The notes beneath the pieces are model-generated. The model saw only the letters and a program-made list of their open reading frames with translations. It did no database searches and was not told where the DNA came from. Shown one piece after another: positions 36,757 through 44,999 of a stretch of DNA of 64,000 nt. The DNA comes from Collinsella sp. An7. Lineage in GTDB: Bacteria > Actinomycetota > Coriobacteriia > Coriobacteriales > Coriobacteriaceae. Where the stretch lies: the NCBI RefSeq assembly GCF_002159335.1, contig NZ_NFHP01000008.1, positions 19,061 to 83,060 on the forward strand, read 5' to 3'. Both the position numbers and the translations under genes were made by a program. Numbering within the stretch: position 1 is the first letter of the stretch; each line of letters opens with the position of its first letter.

Positions 36757-38712
36757 GTGGATGGGGGAGCTATGGGTACCGCGGGATCGGGAGACAGCCG
36801 GCAGTCGGGCAACGCGGGTCGTTCGCCCCGCCGCCCGCTGCGTCTGGCGGGCACGCAGGCAGGCGCCGGAGCACATGGCTCGGGCGCTGCCGGAGCATCC
36901 AGCGCGTCGGGATCGGCCGGCGCATCCGCCCACGGCAGCGTCTCGCGCAGCGCAGCGCCCGGAGCTCGCCAATCCCGTCCCTCCGCCGGGGCCTCGTCGC
37001 CCAAGGGCGGCCGGTCCCGTGCAGCGGCGCCCTCATCGCGCCCCGCGGGAGCTTCCGACCGCGCCTCTGCCCGCGGCCGGGGAGCCTCGCCCGCCACGCA
37101 GGGCGTCCCCGCAAGCCAGCATCCCACTCAGCGCCGTCCGCTCGGCTCGGGGCCTGCCGGGCACGCATCAGGCTCCAGCCAGCGGCCCTCGCCCCGCCGT
37201 CAGCAGGGGCAGCGCGTCAACCGTACCCGCTACGGATACCCCACGGTGGGCGAGCGTCTCGCCAAAACGACGCGCCGCACCGGCCCGGGACGTCGCCCCG
37301 TCATCGGGACCACGGTTCAGCACAACGGGTCGCTCGGCTACATCCGCCGCGGCCCCTTCCGGGGCAATGCCCAGCGGCGCGCCGCCCGGGCGAGCCTCCT
37401 TCATGTGTTGCCCTATGCTCTCGGTGTGCTCGCCATCGTGCTCGTGCTCTGGGGTGTGGGGTCGCTCGTGCAGGGCGGCTTTAACCCGTTTGCGGGCTCG
37501 GCGGCCTCGGGCGACGCCTCGCGGCTCGGCACGCTCAGCCACGCGTTTGCGGACGGCTTTGCCACCCCGCCTGCGCAGGCAAAGCTTCAGGCAGATTCGC
37601 CGGGCGCGGTGGTGCTCACGCCGGGCCGCGTGACCGACTCGGGCACCGGGCGCGTAACGTTCTCGGCCGTGGGCGATAACATCGCTAACGAGAATCTGCT
37701 CGAGCTTGCCGATGCCGCTGCGGGCGAGACCAGCGACGACCAGTACGACTTCAACGCGTTCTACGACGGCATTCGCGATGCGGTGCAGTCCTACGACATC
37801 TCGTTCATCAACCAAGAGACCACGCTGGGCGGCCCCGACCGCTATGGATACAACGGGTATCCCAGCTACAACACGCCCGACTCGCTCGCCGATGCCGTGG
37901 TTGCCGCGGGCTGGGACGTGGTTTCGCTCGACTCCAACCACACCTACGACACGGGCGTCGAGGCCATCCAGCACTCGCTCGAGGTGTGGAGCGGCAAGTC
38001 GGACGACGTGCTCACCCTGGGCAGCTTTGCCAGCGAGGAGGACCGCTCGCGCGTGCGCATGGTGGAGTGCAACGGGGTGCGCATCGCGTTTCTCTCGTAC
38101 TGCTACGGTCAGAATGGCTACGACCAGTCCGAGCTGCCCAACGACTACTATGCCGTGCCGTACACCACCGAGGGCATGCAGGCCGATGTGGCGCGCGCCC
38201 GCGAGGTGGCCGACGCTGTGGTGGTCTACATGCACTGGGGCACCGAGTACACGCACGACCCCGACGAGACGCAGCTCACCCGCGCTCAGGAGCTGGCCGA
38301 TGCGGGCGTGGACCTGGTGATTGGCAGCCATGCGCACGTGATCCAGCCGATGGCCTGGGTCAACGGGGCAAATGGCGGCAAGACGCTTGTGGTCTACGGG
38401 CTCGGTGACGTGTGGAGCGGCTACCACGATTACCCCGAGTGCATCTTCTCGGGCATGATGAGCTGCGAGTTTGTAAAGCTCAGTGCAGACGAGGCCAAAG
38501 AGGCGGGCCGCAAGGTCTCGATTGAGAACGTGGTCTGGCACCCGCTCATCGAGCACTGGGAGGGCAACACCGACACGGTCTACCTGCTCTCGGACTACAC
38601 CGAGGAGCAGGCGCGCGCCAACGAGCTGCTCGCCGGGCTCGACGACCCGTACACCTGGATGCAGGACCTCACCAAGCAGGTGATTGGCGAGGAGTTCACG
38701 ATCGATATGTAG
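36757..38712 (+). CDS. CapA family protein (metallophosphatase-like), membrane-anchored
   Basis: The C-terminal domain (about 285-610) is a CapA/PgsA fold related to metallophosphatases: TFSAVGDNIANENLLE, SFINQETTLGG, VVSLDSNHTYDTG, MHWGTEYTHDPDETQ and VIGSHAHVIQPMAW supply the metal ligands. CapA proteins are needed for poly-gamma-glutamate capsules but most members have unknown roles. The first 200 residues are Arg/Ser/Pro/Gly-rich and disordered, followed by a membrane helix at about 212-235 (VLPYALGVLAIVLVLWGV). At 651 residues it is much longer than CapA itself because of this cytoplasmic arm. The start is uncertain between GTG 36757 and ATG 36772. No other capsule gene is nearby. Confidence 0.82.
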   Translation: MDGGAMGTAGSGDSRQSGNAGRSPRRPLRLAGTQAGAGAHGSGAAGASSASGSAGASAHGSVSRSAAPGARQSRPSAGASSPKGGRSRAAAPSSRPAGASDRASARGRGASPATQGVPASQHPTQRRPLGSGPAGHASGSSQRPSPRRQQGQRVNRTRYGYPTVGERLAKTTRRTGPGRRPVIGTTVQHNGSLGYIRRGPFRGNAQRRAARASLLHVLPYALGVLAIVLVLWGVGSLVQGGFNPFAGSAASGDASRLGTLSHAFADGFATPPAQAKLQADSPGAVVLTPGRVTDSGTGRVTFSAVGDNIANENLLELADAAAGETSDDQYDFNAFYDGIRDAVQSYDISFINQETTLGGPDRYGYNGYPSYNTPDSLADAVVAAGWDVVSLDSNHTYDTGVEAIQHSLEVWSGKSDDVLTLGSFASEEDRSRVRMVECNGVRIAFLSYCYGQNGYDQSELPNDYYAVPYTTEGMQADVARAREVADAVVVYMHWGTEYTHDPDETQLTRAQELADAGVDLVIGSHAHVIQPMAWVNGANGGKTLVVYGLGDVWSGYHDYPECIFSGMMSCEFVKLSADEAKEAGRKVSIENVVWHPLIEHWEGNTDTVYLLSDYTEEQARANELLAGLDDPYTWMQDLTKQVIGEEFTIDM

Positions 38713-38761
38713 CGCGGGGCGGGGCGGCTGTTGCGGGCTACGTCTCGTCCCGGCTCCGTCG

Positions 38762-39784
38762 TTACGCCGAGAACGCCCAGTAGTTGCGTGCGTCGTGCAT
38801 GATGGTGTCGAGGTCCCACGAGGTCTCGTTGTCCTCGGGCGCGTTGGGGTTGTGGATGCGGATGCGCCCGTCGTCGTCCACGCCCACGAGCACGATGTAG
38901 TGCCCGACCTTGGTAAATGCCCCCGGGCCCACGTTTACGATCACGGGGTGGCCGGCTTCGACCTCCGCGCTGATGCGCGAGGCCACGTCGGGGAGCGTCT
39001 CCACGGTGAGGCCGAGCTGCGCGCCACCGTCGGTCATAAAGCGCCACGAGGTGCTGTTGGCCTCGACGTAGTCGTTTTCTTCGCTAAACTCCGCCATCTC
39101 GACGGGCCCCATATCGGTCTTTCCGGTGAGCGCGATGTAGACCATCGACATGCAGGTCACGCCGCAGCCGTTCTCGCCGATGGTGCCGCCGGCGTATGGG
39201 TCGTCTGCCCAGGCGGGGTCGGTCTGAAAGAGCTCGGGCACCGTGCCCTTCTTCCATTTGCTCTTGGGCGTTGAAGTGGGCCCGTCCGAGTCTTTTTGAG
39301 CGGTGTCGCTTGCTTGGGTGGCTGTGGTGGTGGAGGTGGCCGCAGGTTCTTCGGGCGCGGGTGAGAAGAGGCCGATGAGCGCGCCGACTCCGTTAACGAT
39401 GCCGACCCCGATGACGAGGACGGCAAGGACCATAACGATGAGCCGGGCGGGGATACGTGGCTGCTGAGCTGCCGGGCGGCGTGTTGAGCTCCGTCGCGTG
39501 GGGGTGGGGGAGGCTTGGCGTGCGCGGCGGGAAGGCCGTTGCGTTGCGGGGCCGTTAGAGCCTGCGCACCGGGTGCGCGAGGCGCCGCCGCCAGCGTAGC
39601 GCCCGCGCGGCGCGGATGAGCCGTTGCGAGGCTGACCGGCCTGCCCGGCGGATGCGCGGCGCGTTGTGGGCCGGTCGGCGGGGGAGTTGCCGAGGGACTG
39701 GGAGGTGCGCTCCGCCGAAGCACGGCGCGGCGTTGGGCGAGCTGCCCCGCTGCGCGCCCGCGGGTCCTGCGATTTGGCGTCCAT
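38762..39784 (-). CDS. C39-like peptidase domain protein, membrane-anchored
   Basis: The C-terminal half (about 185-340) is a papain-like domain of the peptidase C39-like type, with the catalytic Cys in GENGCGVTCMSMVYIAL and the His in VGHYIVLVGVDDDGRI, followed by HNPNAPED. The N-terminal 110 residues are Arg/Ser/Thr-rich and disordered, then one membrane helix (about 112-138) puts the domain outside the cell. The substrate may be peptidoglycan crosslinks, a bacteriocin leader or another surface protein; no ABC exporter is present, which argues against leader processing. The ATG follows GGGAGGCAACT. It converges with the CapA gene, and both share the same disordered-arm plus helix design. 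Confidence 0.85.
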   Translation of the reverse strand: MDAKSQDPRARSGAARPTPRRASAERTSQSLGNSPADRPTTRRASAGQAGQPRNGSSAPRGRYAGGGASRTRCAGSNGPATQRPSRRARQASPTPTRRSSTRRPAAQQPRIPARLIVMVLAVLVIGVGIVNGVGALIGLFSPAPEEPAATSTTTATQASDTAQKDSDGPTSTPKSKWKKGTVPELFQTDPAWADDPYAGGTIGENGCGVTCMSMVYIALTGKTDMGPVEMAEFSEENDYVEANSTSWRFMTDGGAQLGLTVETLPDVASRISAEVEAGHPVIVNVGPGAFTKVGHYIVLVGVDDDGRIRIHNPNAPEDNETSWDLDTIMHDARNYWAFSA

Positions 39785-40256
39785 AGTTGCCTCCCATCGC
39801 CATATGAGCCTGAGTGTAGCACGCAGCGGCGGGACGACTGCCTGCTCGGCCTTTCATTAGCGTTCTGTTTTCACGTTGTGCATGTTCGCGATACTTCCCT
39901 GCCGCCCATCTCGCCTTTCCCGGTTGGCCGGTTCTGGTCCCGCCCGCCGACTGATTCCTTCTACTAGAAAGAATCAGTCGCTTCTGCCCTAAAAACGTCC
40001 GAAGCTATCTAATAGGAGGAATTGGGCGCACGGCCCCGCGCTCGCAGAATGAACCGTACACGCGGCGGCGCGCGGGCAGAAGGAATCGGACAGGCCCGCC
40101 CGTAACCCTTCGGGCCCTCCGCCCCCGCTGCCGCGCCGTTCGCCCGCCGCGTCCTGCACCCCCTGTGCCCAACGGGTAAGATGGTCGTGGCTGCCTGGCG
40201 CACCGCCTGGGTAGCGCCGCGCCACAGTGGCGACTGTCATCAAGAAAGGGGCTCGC
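39785..40256 (+). promoter_or_regulatory. 472-base gap with hairpin and epimerase promoter
   Basis: GACTGATTC (39949-39957) pairs perfectly with GAATCAGTC (39971-39979) around an AT-rich loop. A -10-like TAAGAT lies at 40177-40182 in ACGGGTAAGATGG, 75 bases before the epimerase start. I see nothing else in this stretch. Confidence 0.4.
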
Positions 40257-41144
40257 ATGTCCACCATCACCACCATCGGCAAGGGCGCCCTGAGCGCTTC
40301 CATCAACTCCAAAGGAGCCGAGCTCCAGAGCCTCAAGCTCAACGGCGTCGAATACCTCTGGCAGGCGGACCCTGCCCTGTGGGGCAAGCACGCGCCGGTG
40401 CTCTTTCCCATTGTGGGCTCCATCCGCAACGGCCGAGCTGATTCCGCCGAGGGCCCCTGCACAATGGACCGCCACGGCCTTGCGCGCATCAACGAGCATG
40501 AGCTGGTGAGCGTTTCCGACGACGGCACCTCCGTCACCTACGAGTTTGTGAGCACGCCCGAGACCCGTGCCGCTTACCCCTACGACTTCAAACTCAACAT
40601 GACCTACACCATCGTGGGCGAGGCTACGCTCGCCCAAACCTTCCGAGTGGAGAACACCGGCGCGGTGCCGCTGCCGTTCTCGGTGGGCGGACACCCGGCG
40701 TTCAACATTCCTGTTGAGGGTACGGACGAGGCGTACGAGGACTACGAGTTCCGCTTTGCCGAGCCCTGGACGGCCGACTGCCCCAAGCTGGTCGAAGGCG
40801 GCCTTGCCACCTACGAGGACACCTTCCGCACCGTGGACGGCTCGGATACGCTGCCGCTTTCGCGCGAGCTCTTCCGCTACGACACGATGATCCTGGACCA
40901 CGTGCCCGGCGACACGCTGTCGCTCGTGGGCAAGCGTTCGGGCCACGGGATTCGTGTCGACTTCCCCGGGTTTGACTACCTGGGCGTTTGGTCGGCTCCG
41001 GGCGCGCCGTTTGTGGCGCTCGAGCCGTGGACCGGCCACACCACGCTCACTACGGAAGACGACGTGCTCGAGCACAAGGAGAACATCACTATCCTCGAGC
41101 CCGGTGCAGTGGATGAGCGCACCTTCACCATCACGCTGCTGTAG
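40257..41144 (+). CDS. Aldose 1-epimerase family protein (LacX-like)
   Basis: A galactose-mutarotase-fold protein of 295 residues, close to the LacX group. It would interconvert alpha and beta anomers of a hexose or hexose phosphate. The segments LFPIVGSIRNG, MDRHGLARINEHEL and SVGGHPAFNIPV carry the two histidines that define the active site, and FVALEPWTGHTT the acidic partner. The ATG at 40257 follows AGAAAGGGGCTCGC, the site pattern also seen before the ROK kinase and ppaC. It stands alone. The natural sugar is not evident; free hexoses from plant or host glycans are plausible. Confidence 0.87.
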   Translation: MSTITTIGKGALSASINSKGAELQSLKLNGVEYLWQADPALWGKHAPVLFPIVGSIRNGRADSAEGPCTMDRHGLARINEHELVSVSDDGTSVTYEFVSTPETRAAYPYDFKLNMTYTIVGEATLAQTFRVENTGAVPLPFSVGGHPAFNIPVEGTDEAYEDYEFRFAEPWTADCPKLVEGGLATYEDTFRTVDGSDTLPLSRELFRYDTMILDHVPGDTLSLVGKRSGHGIRVDFPGFDYLGVWSAPGAPFVALEPWTGHTTLTTEDDVLEHKENITILEPGAVDERTFTITLL

Positions 41145-41173
41145 GCGGTGCGAGCGCCGGCTGCGACGTGTTG

Positions 41174-41314
41174 ATTGACCATCTGCAGTAGAACTCGCCC
41201 TGCCCGGTGCGTTGTGCTGCAGATGGTCAATTCTCAGGCCCGTTTTGCCCGCTTGTTTGACAACCTGCGGCGCAATGCTCGCGCCCCGCGGCACAGTACG
41301 TCGCAGATCGTCAA
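41174..41314. repeat. Second locus of the 82-bp repeat family (two units)
   Basis: Unit 1: ATTGACCATCTGCAG (41174-41188) pairs perfectly with CTGCAGATGGTCAAT (41217-41231). Unit 2: TTTGACAACCTGCGG (from 41256) against CGCAGATCGTCAA (41302-41314). The TGAC cores start at 41176 and 41258, again 82 bases apart, the same period as the array at 36.0 kb. Confidence 0.8.
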
Positions 41315-41357
41315 TTGAGACGCCGCGGCTGTTTTGCGAGGGTTCTCCGCCACGTTG

Positions 41358-41443
41358 GTTAGGTACCCGGCCATTACCTGAGCGGCAAATCATGGTGTAT
41401 TTTGACCATGATTTGCCGCTCAGGTAATGGCCGGGTACCTAAC
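41358..41443. repeat. 39-bp perfect inverted repeat
   Basis: Arms 41358-41396 and 41405-41443 are perfect reverse complements, separated by the 8-base loop GTATTTTG. The arms start GTTAGGTACCCGG and end AAATCATGGT. It is the longest perfect dyad in the window and lies between the 82-bp repeats and the terminal-inverted-repeat element. No gene overlaps it convincingly. Confidence 0.95.
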
Positions 41444-41507
41444 TGTTTGGACATGGGGGTCGGTTGAGGCCGTTGGGGTGCAATCGAGGAAGAAAAAACG
41501 ACGGGCA

Positions 41508-41683
41508 GTGGCCAAAAAGGGTGCCGAAAAAGTAATCTGCTCGGACATGATCGGGCCCCGGGCTGCCCGCAGCGTCTCGAAGAGTCTCGAAGAGGGTTCC
41601 AGTGCCCGGTTCTCGCAGTCGACGGCGCGCGCGATGCCTTCCAAAGCAGACGAGATTACTTTTTCGACGCTGCTTTTGGCCAC
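41508..41683. mobile_element. Non-coding element with bipartite terminal inverted repeats, copy 2 (MITE-like)
   Basis: Left end GTGGCCAAAA-(7 nt)-CGAAAAAGTA (41508-41534), right end TACTTTTTCG-(7 nt)-TTTTGGCCAC (41657-41683); related to copy 1 at 27592-27789. Flanks outside both copies also look alike (A-rich, AAAACGA). The interior differs from copy 1 and no transposase is present. Open frames on both strands read through the ends and are not supported as genes. From 41684 to the prfA promoter I see nothing else. Confidence 0.65.
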
Positions 41684-41917
41684 AGGATCGCATTGTTTTT
41701 TTGCGAGGGAGAGGTCGCAGCGGCTTTTGGGGCGCGACGCATGCGGAGACCGGTTGCTGGCAAAGGGCATGCCGACGCCTTGCCCCGGTTGCGTTCAGCG
41801 AGATCATTTGCCATGGCCTGCGCGCTTCGGCCCTCTCCGCACTGAGGCTGACAGGGTCGCTCATGGGCCGCGCGCTCGTGGATTTTGCCGGTAGCGTCGG
41901 GTGCAGCTTGCCCTTTT

Positions 41918-41945
41918 GCCCGGGCTGGGTATGATAGGTGGGCGA
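41918..41945 (+). promoter_or_regulatory. prfA promoter
   Basis: TTGCCC (41918-41923), 16-bp spacer, TATGAT (41940-41945). The leader to the prfA ATG is about 140 bases and includes an 8-codon open frame (ATG 41960, stop ending 41986). Confidence 0.5.
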
Positions 41946-42092
41946 AAGAAAGGTGTGCCATGTATCTCAGGTTCGACATGTTCTAGCTGGGCTCAGCCCT
42001 TGCCGCAGCCGCGGCTCCATCCGCGCGGCCACACCGCACCATCCATGCCGAGCATACGCCGGCACAGCCGGCCCAACCGTAAAGGACGCACC

Positions 42093-43160
42093 ATGCGCGA
42101 CAAGCTCGAAAAACTCATCGCCGCCTACGAGGAGCTCGAGAAGAAGCTCGCCGACCCCTCCGTGGCCTCCGACATCAAAGAGTACACCCGCCTTAACAAG
42201 GAGTACGCGCACCAGACTCCGCTCGTTGCCGCAGCCCGCGAGTACCTCTCGGCGCTCGACGACATCGAGGCTGCCAAGGAGATGCTGCACGATACCTCCG
42301 ATGCAGACGAGAAGGCCATGCTCCAGGAGGACATCGCCGAGAACGAGGCCAAGCTCCCCCAGCTCGAGGAAGACATCAAGTTCATGCTCATCCCGGGCGA
42401 CCCCAACGACGAGAAGAACACCATCGTAGAGATCCGCTCCGCTGCCGGCGGCGACGAGGCGGCCATCTTTGCGGGCGACCTCTTTAAGATGTACCAGCGC
42501 TTCTGCGAGGAGCACAAGTGGAAGCTCGAGGTGCTCGACGCCAGCCCCTCCGAGGCGGGCGGCTTTAAGTCCATCGAGTTCAAGGTCTCGGGCGACAAAG
42601 TCTACTCCGTGATGAAGTACGAGAGCGGCGTGCACCGCGTGCAGCGCGTGCCCAAGACCGAGAGCCAGGGCCGCATCCAGACCTCCACGGCCACCGTGGC
42701 GGTGCTCCCCGAGGCAGACGAGATCGACATCAAGATCGACCCCTCCGACCTGCGTGTCGACACCTACTGCGCCTCCGGCCCCGGCGGTCAGTGCGTTAAC
42801 ACCACCTACTCGGCGGTGCGCATTACCCACCTGCCCACCAACACCGTGGTGCAGAGCCAGGAGCAGCGCAGCCAGATTCAGAACCGCGAGGTCTGCATGC
42901 AGATGCTCCGTGCGCGCCTCTACGAGATGGAGCTGCAGAAGCAGCAGGCCGAGCTGGGCGCCGAGCGCCAGAGCCAGATCGGGCACGGCAACCGCTCTGA
43001 GAAGATCCGCACGTACAACCAGCCGCAGGACCGCGTGACCGATCACCGCATCGGCTTTAACTCCACGTACAACGGGGTGCTTTTGGGCGATCAGCTGGCC
43101 ACGGTCATCGACGCGCTCGCTGCCGCCGATCGCGCGGAGAAGCTCGCCCAGGCGGTGTAA
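42093..43160 (+). CDS. prfA: Peptide chain release factor 1
   Basis: Recognises UAA and UAG stop codons and triggers peptide release. In order: helical domain 1, the anticodon tripeptide region VPKTESQGR (P-K-T; the P-x-T pattern is that of RF1, whereas RF2 has SPF), the GGQ hydrolysis loop in SGPGGQCVNTTYSAVRIT near residue 230, and the C-terminal helix. Length 355 residues. The ATG at 42093 follows TAAAGGACGC. The next gene on the strand is prmC, whose product methylates the Gln of GGQ, a common pairing. A terminator lies between them, so they are probably separate transcripts. Confidence 0.97.
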   Translation: MRDKLEKLIAAYEELEKKLADPSVASDIKEYTRLNKEYAHQTPLVAAAREYLSALDDIEAAKEMLHDTSDADEKAMLQEDIAENEAKLPQLEEDIKFMLIPGDPNDEKNTIVEIRSAAGGDEAAIFAGDLFKMYQRFCEEHKWKLEVLDASPSEAGGFKSIEFKVSGDKVYSVMKYESGVHRVQRVPKTESQGRIQTSTATVAVLPEADEIDIKIDPSDLRVDTYCASGPGGQCVNTTYSAVRITHLPTNTVVQSQEQRSQIQNREVCMQMLRARLYEMELQKQQAELGAERQSQIGHGNRSEKIRTYNQPQDRVTDHRIGFNSTYNGVLLGDQLATVIDALAAADRAEKLAQAV

Positions 43161-43193
43161 GCGCCTTCGCTTGCGGGCGAAGTTGTCCTTGTT

Positions 43194-43237
43194 GGCTGCC
43201 GGCTCGTTGGGTGTTCCCCACGGGCCGGCGGCCTTTT
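43194..43237 (+). terminator. Terminator after prfA
   Basis: Stem GGCTGCCGGCTCGT (43194-43207) against ACGGGCCGGCGGCC (43220-43233), 14 pairs with G-U wobbles, followed by TTTT. Confidence 0.8.
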
Positions 43238-43385
43238 GCTGCGCAGGGTGAGCGGGGCGGTGGTGCGCGCCGAGGGCTGGGCCGTGTACCTATTATGGAG
43301 ACGCGTGGGGCGCTGCACATGGCGAGCGGTGTGGGACGTCGAAAAACGGGGCCTGCGAGCTGCGCGGTTAGAAAACGCAGAATTC

Positions 43386-43493
43386 TGGTCAGATATTGGT
43401 CAGACCTGTGCCAGAAACAGTCAGAGACTGGTTAGATGCCCACGATAGCCTGAGCGCAAACGCGTCGGCGGTGGGGTGCGCTTGCGGTAGAAT
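43386..43493 (+). promoter_or_regulatory. prmC upstream region: phased repeats and -10 box
   Basis: TGGTCAGA occurs at 43386-43393 and 43397-43404, 11 bases apart (one helical turn). A -10-like TAGAAT lies at 43488-43493 in TGCGGTAGAATCGCC, 32 bases before the ATG. Nothing else is visible in this gap. Confidence 0.4.
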
Positions 43494-43524
43494 CGCCACC
43501 GGTACGGGAACACGAGGGGTCACC

Positions 43525-44712
43525 ATGGCACAAGAAGAAGACATCTGGACCGTTAAGCGCTGCATGGACTGGACGATCGGCTTTCTCGAGCGCAACGGCG
43601 AGGAGCGCCCGCGCCTGGCGGCCGAATGGCTGCTCTGCGCGGCGATGGACATGAAGCGTATCGATTTGTATCTCAATCTCGATCGCCCGATGAGCGAGGA
43701 GGAGCGCGCCTACGTACGCAGCGGGCTTCAGCGTCGTCGCAAAGGCGAGCCGCTCCAGTACATCATCGGTGAGACCTCGTTCCGTACGCTCGAGCTGTTC
43801 TGCGAGCCCGGCGTGCTTATTCCGCGGCCTGAGACGGAGCTCCTCGTAGAGGTGGTGCTCTCGTATCTGGACCATGAGGTGCTGGGTGGCCCGGCTGCGC
43901 TTGCGGCCCGCCGGACGCGCACCGAGCTGCCGTGGAATGCCGAGGTGGAGCGGGCACGCGAGGCCGAGCGCGCCGCGCAGCGCGAGCGTGCGGCGAATGG
44001 TGCGGACACAGCGGGCGAGGCGGCGGACTTGGAAGACGTTGCGGCGGAGGCTGCGCTCGAGAGTGCACCAGCCGAGGCTGCTCTGGGGGTCGAAGCGGTC
44101 GGCGTGCAACGCGATGCCGATGCGCTGGGTGCCGCTTCGACGCCTGATGCGACCGGTGAGGCTGCCGCCGTGCCCACGCCGCACCGCGCACGCGTCCTCG
44201 AGGTTGGGTGCGGCACGGGCTGCATCTCTCTCTCGCTTGCCACCGAGCGCGCGGGGCTTGTGACCTGCGTGGCAACGGATATCGAGCCTCGGGCCGTGGC
44301 GCTCGCCCAGCGCAACCGCACCCGGGCGCAGGTAGATGCCGCGGCGGTCGACATCCGCGAGGGCGATCTGGTTGCCCCCGTGCGCCCCGAGGAGTACGGA
44401 ACTTTTGACGTGCTCGTCTCAAACCCGCCCTATGTGCCGTCGAGCGTGGTGGATACGCTCACGCGCGAAGTGCGTGCCTTTGAGCCGCGGCTCGCGCTCG
44501 ATGGCGGTACCGACGGACTCGATATCTTCCGCCGCTTGCTCGACGAGGTGCCGCGTATGCTCCGTCCGGGCGGTCTTTTTGCCTGCGAGCTCTTTGAGAC
44601 CGCGACGGAGCCGGCGGCTGAGTTCTGCCGCGCGGCGGGGCTGGTGGAGGTACGGGTTGTCCCCGACCTGGCAACGCGCCCGCGCTTTGTGGTGGCACGC
44701 CGTCCGCGGTAA
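43525..44712 (+). CDS. prmC: Release factor glutamine methyltransferase
   Basis: SAM-dependent N5-glutamine methyltransferase for the GGQ motif of release factors. The N-terminal helical domain ends in YIIGETSFRTLELFCEPGVL and IPRPETE (about 99-105); the catalytic domain has VLEVGCGTGCISLSLA near 224 and the NPPY motif at about 303 (SNPPYVPSS). At 395 residues it is about 100 longer than usual (280-290). The surplus is an Ala/Glu/Arg-rich, low-complexity insert at about 125-215, between PETELLVE and the SAM motif, where other PrmC proteins have a short linker. The ATG at 43525 follows ACGAGGGGTC; an upstream extension of the frame has no site. Confidence 0.93.
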   Translation: MAQEEDIWTVKRCMDWTIGFLERNGEERPRLAAEWLLCAAMDMKRIDLYLNLDRPMSEEERAYVRSGLQRRRKGEPLQYIIGETSFRTLELFCEPGVLIPRPETELLVEVVLSYLDHEVLGGPAALAARRTRTELPWNAEVERAREAERAAQRERAANGADTAGEAADLEDVAAEAALESAPAEAALGVEAVGVQRDADALGAASTPDATGEAAAVPTPHRARVLEVGCGTGCISLSLATERAGLVTCVATDIEPRAVALAQRNRTRAQVDAAAVDIREGDLVAPVRPEEYGTFDVLVSNPPYVPSSVVDTLTREVRAFEPRLALDGGTDGLDIFRRLLDEVPRMLRPGGLFACELFETATEPAAEFCRAAGLVEVRVVPDLATRPRFVVARRPR

Positions 44713-44999
44713 AAAACGGACCGTCTGCAAAAACCGCATCACATTTCTGCCGCATTTTGCCCCATTTGCCGAGCATCTGGCCCCGTTTACGCACCGTATT
44801 GACAACGTGTCGCCTTGCAGGGCCGGGGCGTGAGACAATACACCGGAAAATGTCAGCAACAGAGGGCTTTGCTCATCGTTAGGCGCCGTGGCGCCGGGAT
44901 GGGTCGATGTCGCGGCGCTTGGGAAGTCTGCCGCTGCGGTGCCTGGAAGAACCGCCACCGCAGCGTTGCGGGGTGAACCTCTAGGGCGCTCTCGGCGGG
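44713..44999 (+). other. 287-base gap without recognised feature
   Basis: Between prmC and the YrdC-family gene. It is less GC-rich at first (44713-44830) and contains a lone TTGACA at 44797-44802 without a matching -10 at normal spacing. I see no hairpin with a T-run and no open frame of note. Confidence 0.4.

Noticed and set aside
41427..41894. Possible 155-codon gene (plus) and overlapping minus-strand frames
   Set aside because: The frames run through the 39-bp palindrome and the terminal-inverted-repeat element, both strands are open to a similar degree, and no ribosome site or domain supports them.
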